The translations under genes and the position numbers were made by a program. From positions 124,001 through 188,000 of the forward strand of contig NZ_JAUDCO010000001.1 in NCBI RefSeq assembly GCF_030373545.1: DNA of 64,000 nucleotides, written 5' to 3'. The notes below the pieces were generated by a model. It had not been told where the DNA came from. It saw only the letters and a program-made list of their open reading frames with translations, and ran no database searches. Below, in pieces: positions 9,658-17,120 of this stretch (position 1 is the first letter of the stretch; each line of letters starts with the position of its first letter). This stretch comes from Collinsella tanakaei (GTDB taxonomy: Bacteria > Actinomycetota > Coriobacteriia > Coriobacteriales > Coriobacteriaceae).

Positions 9658-9787
9658 TCGCGAAGCGAGTGCTTCGATTGCGAATCGATGAGTATGTCGC
9701 CTTGTCTAGACAGCAAAACCCCAGGTAGCTAAATTGCTACTTGGGGCGTATACAAAGGGTTTGCAAAACAAAGCACTCACTTCGTGA
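9658..9787 (+). repeat. 130-nt inverted-repeat element, distant relative of the 127-nt family
   Basis: The ends pair as an imperfect 17-bp stem (TCGCGAAGCGAGTGCTT with AAGCACTCACTTCGTGA, one mismatch and one wobble). GAGTAT occurs at element positions 33-38, where the 127-nt family has RAGTAG. An inner hairpin (9719-9745) has CCCC/GGGG arms. The first 40 nt of the opposite strand closely match those of the element at 37221. The element fills most of the 9533-9875 gap, in which no gene is seen. Confidence 0.6.
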
Positions 9788-9875
9788 CGTACAGGTGATT
9801 CGCTGCCGCACGATCGCCCTCACCTTGCCTATTCGGAAGAGCATCCTGCCGTACTGAGCATGCCAAACACGAGAT

Positions 9876-9903
9876 ACAAAAAAGCTCGGATGAACCGAGC
9901 TTT
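9876..9903 (-). terminator. Minus-strand terminator hairpin
   Basis: A 9-bp perfect stem (9881-9889 with 9895-9903), read leftward, continues into six T residues. It follows the tRNA terminator by about 50 bp in the same direction and may act as its back-up; no gene lies between them. Confidence 0.7.
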
Positions 9904-9954
9904 GACAATCAAAGGAGGGCTAATTAGGGGGACGCTCAGCCGGATGGGTAGCTA

Positions 9955-9985
9955 CATAAAAATACCTGCGTTTCCGCAGGTATTT
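9955..9985 (-). terminator. Terminator of the initiator tRNA gene
   Basis: An 11-bp perfect stem (9960-9970 with 9975-9985) with a GAAA loop on the minus strand, followed by TTTTT, just downstream of the leftward tRNA. Confidence 0.85.
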
Positions 9986-9993
9986 GAGTTACT

Positions 9994-10070
9994 TGGTCGC
10001 GGGGGCAGGATTTGAACCTACGACCTCCGGGTTATGAGCCCGGCGAGCTACCAGACTGCTCCACCCCGCA
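9994..10070 (-). tRNA. Initiator tRNA-Met (CAT anticodon), CCA encoded
   Basis: Read on the minus strand, a complete 77-nt cloverleaf is visible. The acceptor TGCGGGG pairs with CCCCGCG, the anticodon stem carries the three consecutive G:C pairs of initiator tRNAs (GGGCTCATAACCC), and the T loop is TTCAAAT. The 1-72 pair is only U.G, a weak pair in keeping with an initiator, which normally lacks a stable first pair. The discriminator A and CCA are encoded, and a terminator follows. Confidence 0.95.
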
Positions 10071-10237
10071 ATGTCTGGATGCGCCTTTGCGCAAGAAGAC
10101 ATATTACGAACCGACGGCTGCGATTGCAAGACCGGCGTGAGCTATGCGCATGATTCCACATTTGAGACACAATCGACAGGCCGCCGGGGTGTTTACAATG
10201 AAGGGCAGCTGTTCCGACACCATACAGGGGGCCCGAC

Positions 10238-11014
10238 ATGATCCTCGCCGTGGATATGGGAAACACGCAGACCGCCCTCGGCCTGTTTGATGGCGCCGAG
10301 CTCGTCCGCTCGTGGCGCATGCCCACCGACTGCACGTTCACCAAAGACGAAATCAACGTACGCCTGCAGGGCTACTTCCGCATGTACGGACTCGACCTCT
10401 CCTGCGTGGACGCCATCGTCTTCGCCGGCGTGGTCCCGCAGCTCACACGCGAGTGGAACGGCGTGGCCGACCAGCTCCAAGCCGAGCTCGTGATCGTCGG
10501 GCGCGATACGGCGGATGTCACTCCCGTTCGCGCGCAGAATCCCGCCGAGGTCGGCGCGGACCGCATCGCCAACGCGGTCGCTGCCGCCACGTTCTACGGT
10601 TCCCCGTCCATCGTGGTCGATTTCGGCACTGCCACCAACATCGATGTCGTCGATGCCGAGGGCTACTACATCGGCGGCGCCATCGCGCCGGGTATCCGCA
10701 TCTCCATGGACGCGCTCATCGCTCGCGCCGCGCGCCTTGCCAGCGTGCCGCTCGAGGCGCCGGCGCACGCCATCGGCCGCAACACGGTGGAAGCGGTCCA
10801 AAACGGCATGGTCACGGGAACCGCCGCCATGGCCGAGGGCTTGGTCGCCCGTATCAAAGCCGAGCTGCAGGACCCCGACGCGCGCGTGATCGCCACGGGC
10901 GGCCTCGCGGGCATCGTGGCGGAAGCGACCGATGTCTTCGATGTGATCGACGGGCAGCTCACCCTGCGCGGCATCAACGAGATCTACCGCCGGCTCCAGC
11001 ACAACGCGCAGTAG
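10238..11014 (+). CDS. coaX: Type III pantothenate kinase
   Basis: A 258-residue ASKHA-fold kinase that phosphorylates pantothenate in the first committed step of coenzyme A synthesis. The N-terminal phosphate loop is AVDMGNTQT (with Asp6), followed by GADRIANAVAA, DFGTATNIDVV and GGAIAPGI. The family needs a monovalent cation and is insensitive to CoA feedback. Length is standard. It follows the tRNA divergently and converges on birA; the short gap between the two contains a CGGGAAA/TTTCCCG stem. Confidence 0.95.
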   Translation: MILAVDMGNTQTALGLFDGAELVRSWRMPTDCTFTKDEINVRLQGYFRMYGLDLSCVDAIVFAGVVPQLTREWNGVADQLQAELVIVGRDTADVTPVRAQNPAEVGADRIANAVAAATFYGSPSIVVDFGTATNIDVVDAEGYYIGGAIAPGIRISMDALIARAARLASVPLEAPAHAIGRNTVEAVQNGMVTGTAAMAEGLVARIKAELQDPDARVIATGGLAGIVAEATDVFDVIDGQLTLRGINEIYRRLQHNAQ

Positions 11015-11071
11015 CGGACGGCACGCGCGGGAAAAAAGTGCCTGTCCCCATTTTCCCCGTTTCCCGAGGAG

Positions 11072-11914
11072 CTACAGGTCGCGCAGGCTCACGGCCTCCG
11101 ACGGATAGGCCTGCTCGCCGGCGGGCGTCATGACGCAGGCGCGTCCCCACATGTCCAGACCCGCGAACACGCCGGTGTTCATCACCTGCCCCGTGGGCGA
11201 CAGCACCGCCACCTGATGGCCGAGCATGGGCACCATGTCGAAATACTCCGCAAGAATCGGCGCCAAGGGTCCTGCCGCCGCCGATCCGGCGCGCACGGCC
11301 TCGGCCCACGCGTCCACGCGGGCGATGACGGCGTCGCGCAGGCGCTCGGCCAGCGCAGGCAGGCCGGGCACGTCGGCATCCAGCAGCTCCTCGAGCGAGA
11401 TGGGGCCCAACGCCTGCGGCGACATCGCGTCAGCCGCAACATGCTTCTCCACCTGCACGGGCTGCACGTTGACGCCCATGCCGACCGCCGCGAACGGCCC
11501 CTCGGCGCTGGAGCGCGCCTCCACGAGGATGCCCACGAGCTTGCGGTCGAACGCACCGTCCCGCGCGTCGATGCGCGCCACGATGTCGTTGGGCCACTTG
11601 ATGCCCACGTGCCCGGCAAGCCCGAGCTCGTGCAGGGCATCCATGACGCCCATGGCGCACACCGCGGGCAGGGCGATCATGTTCTGCATGGGAACGCCGG
11701 GGCGGAGCACCACCGATAGATACAGGCTTCCCGTCGGCGAGGCCCACGCATGCCCGCGACGGCCGCGGCCCGCGGTCTGTCGGCCGGCGCTGATCGCCCA
11801 GCCGTGCGCAGCCCCTTCGCGCGCGGCATCGATCGCCGCATCGTTGGTCGATCCGACCTCCGGCACAAAGCGCACGGAATCAAGCGCGCCGGCGCTCATC
11901 GCCATGTCCTCCAT
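11072..11914 (-). CDS. birA: Biotin--[acetyl-CoA-carboxylase] ligase, catalytic form without DNA-binding domain
   Basis: A 280-residue biotin protein ligase. The biotinyl-AMP loop GRGRRG is at 49-54, followed by WASPTGSLYLS and KWPNDIV, and a C-terminal SH3-like cap (LDMWGRACVMT). There is no N-terminal winged helix, so it is a group I ligase and should not act as the biotin repressor. The ATG at 11914 shares a base with the TAA stop of folP-folK (TAATG), which implies translational coupling. A likely client in this window is the free biotin carrier of the oxaloacetate decarboxylase at 32451. Confidence 0.93.
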   Translation of the reverse strand: MEDMAMSAGALDSVRFVPEVGSTNDAAIDAAREGAAHGWAISAGRQTAGRGRRGHAWASPTGSLYLSVVLRPGVPMQNMIALPAVCAMGVMDALHELGLAGHVGIKWPNDIVARIDARDGAFDRKLVGILVEARSSAEGPFAAVGMGVNVQPVQVEKHVAADAMSPQALGPISLEELLDADVPGLPALAERLRDAVIARVDAWAEAVRAGSAAAGPLAPILAEYFDMVPMLGHQVAVLSPTGQVMNTGVFAGLDMWGRACVMTPAGEQAYPSEAVSLRDL

Positions 11915-13668
11915 TACAGCGCCCCCAGCTCTCGGGTCACATGTCCGACACGGTCCTCCGGCTCGCGCACGTCGACGCCCTCGTAGCGGAGGAAGCGCGC
12001 CGGGTCGTGCATGAGGTCCTCGAGCGGAACGAGCACGAAGTCGCGCTCGCCCAGCTTGGGATGGGGCAGGCGCAGCTTGTCGCCGCCGTGCACCTCGCCA
12101 TCCATCCACAAAAGATCGCAGTCGAGCGTGCGCGGCCCGTTGGGACGGGCGCTCTTGGTGCGATTGCGGCCGAGCTTGCCCTCGATCTTCATGAGCTCAT
12201 CGAGCAGGATGAGCGGGGCGAGCTCGGTGCGGATCTCGATCACCGCGTTGGCGAAGGGCTCCTGGCGCTCCTCGTAGGCCGGCTCGCTCTCGTAGATGCG
12301 CGAGCAGTTGGACACGCAGGTGAGGGGAATCTCGGCGATCAGGTCCTTGGCCGCGCGGATGTTGTCCATGCGGCGGCCGAGGTTGGAGCCGAGTGCCACG
12401 AAGGCGCGGCGCGGCTGCGGGCGCGCGACGGCCCAGTACGCATTGAGGAACTGGGCGAACCCGGCGACATCGTGCACGCGCACCACGTTGGCGCCGGCCT
12501 GAATGGCGCCCAGGCACACACCGAACGTCGCCGCGTCGCGATCGGGCGCCTCCTCCACGCCGGAGATGGCGCCGACAAAGCGCTTGCGCGACACCGCGCA
12601 CATGAGCGGATAGCCCAGCGAGGCCATCTTGGCGGTCTCGCGCTGGATGACGATGTCCTCGTTCGCCGTCTTGCCGAAACCGGCACCCGGGTCGATGCAG
12701 ATACGCTCGCGCGCGACACCCGCGTGCATGAGGGCACGCGCCTGGTCGGAAAGGAACCCCATGACGCGGCGCATGATGGGGGCGGAATCGGGCAGGGTGA
12801 AGCGGCGCAGCTGCGAGGTGCTCACATAGGCTTCCTCGCGCTTGGCCGAGCGCGCCATGATGGCGGCCAGGTTGTCCTGCTGGGTGAGCTCCACCGTGCC
12901 CTCGGAGGCCGCATCCGCGGCCGGCGCCTCGGTGCGCGCGTCCTCGGACAGGTCCGCGTCGACCTTCGCGGCGTCGGTATCCTCGTCCTTCGTCGCGCGG
13001 GGCTCGGACCCCGCCGCAGCCGAGCCGGTCGGCAGGTCGCCAAACGGCAGCTGGGGCTGGATCAGCCCGCCACCCAGACGCAGCGCGCCCTGAGCACGGC
13101 CCCGGCGCTTTGTGCCCGCAGCGCTCTCGGCGGCCGCCGCGGCAGCCGCGCGGGCCTTCTCGGCCACGAACGCCGCGGCGGAGGTATCGAGCTGCACGGC
13201 CTTGTGTGCGCGCGCAGGCTCGGTGAGCTCACCTGCGTGCACGACGATGACGCCGCACGTACTGTTCTTCACGAACTCGACCATCTTGGGATCGGTGAAG
13301 CCCGTCACGTCGTTGACGATCGAGGCACCCACGCGGACCGCCGCCTTGGCCACCTCGACATGGCGCGTGTCGATCGACACGATGGCGCCGCGCTGAGCGA
13401 GCGCGCGGATGACCGGAAGCACGCGCTTGGCCTCCTCGTCGGGCGTGACCGGGGTGAACCCGGGGCGCGTCGACTCGCCGCCCACGTCGATGATGTCGGC
13501 GCCGGCGTCGAGCATGGCTACGCCGTGCGCGACCGCCGCATCGACATCCAGGTGCTCACCGCCGTCGCTGAACGAATCGGGCGTCACGTTGAGCACGCCC
13601 ATGATGCGCGGGCGGTCAAATTTGAGCTCGAACTTCCCGCAGCGCCAGGTTTTGGATTCGTGAGCCAT
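11914..13668 (-). CDS. folP-folK: Fused dihydropteroate synthase / HPPK with a large low-complexity insertion
   Basis: A 584-residue bifunctional folate enzyme. Residues 20-415 are dihydropteroate synthase: MGVLNVTPDSFSDGG (23-37), GGESTRPG (63-70), SIDTRH, IDPGAGFGKT (325-334), SRKRFVG (360-366) and RVHD (397-400). Residues 420-560 are the pyrophosphokinase: FVALGSNLG, the RP.GPRTLDCDLL segment and LPHP. Between about 155 and 295 the TIM barrel is interrupted by roughly 130 residues rich in Ala, Glu and Asp, with basic and Gln/Pro patches, where ordinary synthases have a short loop. The usual HM after the barrel strand reads HAG. The ATG at 13668 follows AAAGGA. birA is coupled at the 3' end. 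Confidence 0.94.
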   Translation of the reverse strand: MAHESKTWRCGKFELKFDRPRIMGVLNVTPDSFSDGGEHLDVDAAVAHGVAMLDAGADIIDVGGESTRPGFTPVTPDEEAKRVLPVIRALAQRGAIVSIDTRHVEVAKAAVRVGASIVNDVTGFTDPKMVEFVKNSTCGVIVVHAGELTEPARAHKAVQLDTSAAAFVAEKARAAAAAAAESAAGTKRRGRAQGALRLGGGLIQPQLPFGDLPTGSAAAGSEPRATKDEDTDAAKVDADLSEDARTEAPAADAASEGTVELTQQDNLAAIMARSAKREEAYVSTSQLRRFTLPDSAPIMRRVMGFLSDQARALMHAGVARERICIDPGAGFGKTANEDIVIQRETAKMASLGYPLMCAVSRKRFVGAISGVEEAPDRDAATFGVCLGAIQAGANVVRVHDVAGFAQFLNAYWAVARPQPRRAFVALGSNLGRRMDNIRAAKDLIAEIPLTCVSNCSRIYESEPAYEERQEPFANAVIEIRTELAPLILLDELMKIEGKLGRNRTKSARPNGPRTLDCDLLWMDGEVHGGDKLRLPHPKLGERDFVLVPLEDLMHDPARFLRYEGVDVREPEDRVGHVTRELGAL

Positions 13669-13810
13669 GGGGATCCTTTCGCTGAGCCGACGACGTGCAA
13701 GTCCATCTATTGTATCCACTCGTGCACGACCTCACCCACCCGTCACGCGACGGGGACAAAAAGACAAGAGTCCGCGCGACGGGCCTGGGCGGCCAGATGC
13801 AGCGCGCGGC

Positions 13811-14569
13811 TCAGAACCGGAACGCCTCGGCGATGTCGCAGGAGATGAGCACGTCGGCATGGGCATCCTGGGGCGTCGGGTCGCGGTTGATGATGACCAG
13901 GCGCTCCCCGGTGAAGTACTGCGTCAGGCCGGCAGCGGGGAACACGACGAGCGACGTGCCGCCGATGATGAGCACGTCGGCGCTCGCGATATCCTCGACC
14001 GCACCGGCGATCACGCTTTCGCTGAGCGGCTCCTCGTACAGCACCACGTCGGGTTTGATGGCGCCACCGCACACGGGGCACACCGGAACGCCGCGCTCGT
14101 CCTCGTGCTCGCGCGCGCAGATCCACGCCGCGTCGTAGACGGCTCCGCAGGACTGGCAGATGTTGCGGTGAACCGATCCGTGCAGCTCCCATACGCGCTG
14201 GGAGCCGGCCATCTGGTGAAGGCCGTCGATGTTCTGCGTGACCACCGAGAGCAGCGAGCCTGCGCGCTCGAGCTCGGCGAGCTTGATGTGCGCCTGGTTG
14301 GGGCGCGCGGAGGGCGCGATCATCTTCTTGCGATAGAACTCGAAGAACTCCGCCGGGTGGCTGCGGTAGAAGCTGTGCGAGAGCATGACCTCGGGCGGAT
14401 AGTCGAACTGCTGGCGGTACAAACCGTCCTCGCTGCGGAAGTCGGGGATGCCGCTGGCGGTCGACACGCCTGCGCCGCCGAAGAAGACGACGCGCTTATG
14501 GTTTGCGAACAGCTCGGACAGCACACGGGACGCCTCGTGCGGTTCGGTGATGGGCGATGATGCGGCCAT
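13811..14569 (-). CDS. cobB: Sir2-family NAD-dependent protein deacylase
   Basis: A 252-residue sirtuin, which removes acyl groups from lysines while consuming NAD. The NAD-binding GAGVSTASGIPDFRS is at 32-46, TQNIDGLH at 111-118, and the catalytic His130 sits in LHGS. A zinc site is formed by Cys138, Cys141, Cys164 and Cys167 (CQSC and CPVC), with GGTSL and INRD near the C-terminus. The ATG at 14569 has AAAGGAG upstream. It lies about 140 bp upstream of folP-folK in the same direction and may share its transcript. Confidence 0.93.
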   Translation of the reverse strand: MAASSPITEPHEASRVLSELFANHKRVVFFGGAGVSTASGIPDFRSEDGLYRQQFDYPPEVMLSHSFYRSHPAEFFEFYRKKMIAPSARPNQAHIKLAELERAGSLLSVVTQNIDGLHQMAGSQRVWELHGSVHRNICQSCGAVYDAAWICAREHEDERGVPVCPVCGGAIKPDVVLYEEPLSESVIAGAVEDIASADVLIIGGTSLVVFPAAGLTQYFTGERLVIINRDPTPQDAHADVLISCDIAEAFRF

Positions 14570-14658
14570 ATCTGCTCCTTTCCTGCCCTGCATATGCGAG
14601 CGCGGCCGCATCGGCGACCGCGCTTCATGTCTGCAAGCGAAGATGCTTGGTGTTGAAT

Positions 14659-15870
14659 CTATCGACGGCGATGCTTGCCGAACAGCCCCGCGGACCCCTC
14701 GTCGTCCAAGTCGTCGAGGGTATCGCGGCCGGCGCCGAAATCGACCCACTCGATCTCGGCGACCTCGGCGTCGGGTGCGGGGGGCTGGTCTGCGGCCTCC
14801 TGCTCATCGTCGGCGCCGTCAGCCTGCGTACCGGCCGGCTCGTCCGCGTCCTCAGGCTCCGCATCGACCTCGGACGTCTCGGCGTCGCCAGCATCTTCGT
14901 CGGGCTCGTCGAGCTCAAGGGCATCGAGTGCGTCTTCGGGCTCGGCGTCCTCCCAGGCAAACGAGGTGATGGGACCCAGGTCGACGGCGTCGTCGGCCTC
15001 GATCTCGACGGCCGCGGTACGGGCCGGGGCGTCATCGACAGCGTTGTCATCGTCGGCAACGCCCTCGGAATCGGAAGCGGCGTCCTCGGTAGGCGCGTCC
15101 TCTTCAGCGCGCGGCATCGCGGTGCGCGCGACCTTGGGCAGCGGCGTGGACCCCACATCGCCGCGGGGGCTCGGCTCGGGCGCCGGCTGGAAGGGCGGCT
15201 CGTCCTCATCGGCGGCATCCGCAGGCTCGTCGCTCGCAGCGTCGGCATCGTCCGCAGCGTCGTCGGCATCCGTGGTCTCATCGAAGTCCCGATCGGCAAG
15301 CTCGCCGGTATCGGCAGCGCCCTCGTCATCCGCCTCGTCATCCGCGGCGTCCGCCTCGTCGGCCTTCTCGTCGTCGGCGCCCGCAGCGGAAGCTGCCGTG
15401 CGCGCACCTGCGGTCGAGGACCCCAGCACCTCGGGCTTGACGACGAAGACGCCGATGCCGGCGCTCACCAGGGCGAGGACACCGAAGAACAGGTTGAGGC
15501 CGCCCACGATACCGCCGCCGAAGGCGCTGTCGGGGTACCCGAAGTTGCCGCTGGCCATGCCTGCGAGAACACCGATCACCATGACGATGGCGGCGATGCA
15601 GAAGCTTATGATCTTGGAGGGGTCGTACGTCGCGCGCATGCCCAACAGGCCCGCGGCGAGCGCAAGCACGAACATGACGAGCGCGTAGACGATGGTCACC
15701 ACGGTTCCCATCTGCTCGCGCTCGAAGAACACCGCGCCCAGCACGGCGTAATTGGCCCCCGCGACCGCGAGGTAGATGAGGCTCGCCACCAACAGGATGC
15801 CCGAGGCCACTTTCAGAAGCGTGAGGCATCCGTCCGACCAACGGTTCTGGCCACCTTCTCTATCCGGCAT
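14659..15870 (-). CDS. Four-helix membrane protein with a long, very acidic cytoplasmic-type tail
   Basis: Not recognised as a named family. The 403-residue product has a short N-terminus, about four membrane segments (roughly 17-48, 57-77, 86-105 and 118-144), then about 250 residues dominated by Asp, Glu and Ala, ending in LFGKHRRR. The tail is low complexity and likely disordered. The ATG at 15870 is chosen for the AAGGA ribosome site in front of it; an in-frame ATG at 15903 has no good site. It is transcribed towards the sirtuin with an 89-bp gap. Function unknown. Confidence 0.75.
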   Translation of the reverse strand: MPDREGGQNRWSDGCLTLLKVASGILLVASLIYLAVAGANYAVLGAVFFEREQMGTVVTIVYALVMFVLALAAGLLGMRATYDPSKIISFCIAAIVMVIGVLAGMASGNFGYPDSAFGGGIVGGLNLFFGVLALVSAGIGVFVVKPEVLGSSTAGARTAASAAGADDEKADEADAADDEADDEGAADTGELADRDFDETTDADDAADDADAASDEPADAADEDEPPFQPAPEPSPRGDVGSTPLPKVARTAMPRAEEDAPTEDAASDSEGVADDDNAVDDAPARTAAVEIEADDAVDLGPITSFAWEDAEPEDALDALELDEPDEDAGDAETSEVDAEPEDADEPAGTQADGADDEQEAADQPPAPDAEVAEIEWVDFGAGRDTLDDLDDEGSAGLFGKHRRR

Positions 15871-16273
15871 GCTATCTGTCCTTTTCCCATGCAGTGGCGC
15901 CATCGGGCAGTCCAGCCGCGCGCCGCAACGAAACCATTTCGCAAGCCCTCATATTATACGAGGTCGAGCGGTCCTTAGGCACGCGATTCAGCCCGGATGT
16001 GCAGCGGAAACAGCATGTGGACAGCTTGAGCGACACCCCCCTGTTTTCCTGCAGGTTCTTTAGCGAGCCGGCGCATGCGCCCGCACTGTTGCACAACAGG
16101 ATGTCCGCCTTGCCCGCTCCGGCGCCCCATCGGCTCAACCGCATGTTGAATACCGGGCGAATCGCCGGTGCAAAAAAGACCGCTCGAATGTACTACCATG
16201 GGTGGACGCGCCCCCGCCGTCAGGCGGCTTGCGGCGCGCACGATCGACCACCGCACGCGACCGAGGAGCTGCC
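15871..16273. repeat. Non-coding gap with a 10-bp inverted pair
   Basis: No gene is supported between the acidic membrane protein and exonuclease III, which are divergent, so promoters for both should lie here. TCGAGCGGTC (15964-15973) recurs inverted at 16178-16187. A CTGCAGGTT string, also found inside the 127-nt family, sits between them. Confidence 0.4.
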
Positions 16274-17086
16274 ATGGGCGCCACCCGCACGTACACATTC
16301 GCATCCTGGAACGTCAACGGCCTGCGCGCCGTCCTCAAGAAGGACCCGAGCTTCATCGAGATCGCCCGCGAGCTCGACGCCGACATCCTTGCGCTGCAGG
16401 AGACCAAGCTGCAGGAGGGCCAGGTCGAACTCGATCTTCCCGGCTACCACCAGACCTGGAGCTACGCTGCGCGCAAGGGCTACTCGGGCACCGCGGTGTT
16501 CTCGCGCGAGGAGCCGCTGTCGGTGCGGCGCGCGGACAGCCTGCTGCCCTACGCCGAGGGCGACCTGGTCGCCGCGGCGATCGACGAGGGCCGCGTGTGC
16601 GCGCTGGAGTTTGACAGCTTCTGGTTCGTGGACGTCTACACGCCCAACGCCCAGGACGGGCTGGCGCGCATCGACGTGCGCATGGCGTGGGACGACGCCT
16701 ACCGCGCGTTTCTGCGCGGCCTTGAGGACGAGACCGGCAAGCCGGTCGTCACCTGCGGAGACTTCAACGTGGCCCACGAGGAGATCGACCTCAAGAACCC
16801 CAAGAGCAACCGCGGCAACGCCGGCTTCTCAGATGAGGAGCGCGGCAAGTTCGGCGAGCTGCTCGCGGCGGGTTACACCGACACGTTCCGCCTGCTGCAC
16901 CCCGACGAGACAGGCGCCTACAGCTGGTGGAGCTACCGCTTCAACGCACGCAAGAACAACGCCGGCTGGCGCATCGACTACTTCCTGGTGAGCGACGCGA
17001 TCGCCGACCGGGTGCGCGCGGCCGGCATACGCAGCGACATCTTCGGATCGGACCACTGCCCGGTCGAGCTCGCCATCGAGCTGTAA
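16274..17086 (+). CDS. xth: Exodeoxyribonuclease III / AP endonuclease
   Basis: A 270-residue exonuclease III-type enzyme that cleaves DNA at abasic sites and trims 3' ends. Motifs include WNVNGLRA at the N-terminus, LQETKL with the metal-binding Glu, YTPNAQ, GDFNVAHEEIDL, the conserved WWSYR and WRIDYFLVS, and a C-terminal SDHCPV with the catalytic Asp-His. The ATG at 16274 follows GAGGAG and gives the usual family length; the upstream in-frame ATG at 16202 is rejected because it has no ribosome site. Confidence 0.96.
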   Translation: MGATRTYTFASWNVNGLRAVLKKDPSFIEIARELDADILALQETKLQEGQVELDLPGYHQTWSYAARKGYSGTAVFSREEPLSVRRADSLLPYAEGDLVAAAIDEGRVCALEFDSFWFVDVYTPNAQDGLARIDVRMAWDDAYRAFLRGLEDETGKPVVTCGDFNVAHEEIDLKNPKSNRGNAGFSDEERGKFGELLAAGYTDTFRLLHPDETGAYSWWSYRFNARKNNAGWRIDYFLVSDAIADRVRAAGIRSDIFGSDHCPVELAIEL

Positions 17087-17120
17087 GACCCGCGGGACCC
17101 GCCGCAAACGGCGGCGCGCC

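Noticed and set aside
9719-9745. Independent terminator with CCCC/GGGG arms
   Set aside because: It is better explained as an inner hairpin of the 130-nt element at 9658-9787.
11028-11066. CGGGAAA/TTTCCCG stem with an AGTGCCTGTCCCC string between coaX and birA
   Set aside because: The stem is weak with a long loop and has no clear tail; it might be a termination signal or a common dispersed string, but evidence is too thin for a feature.
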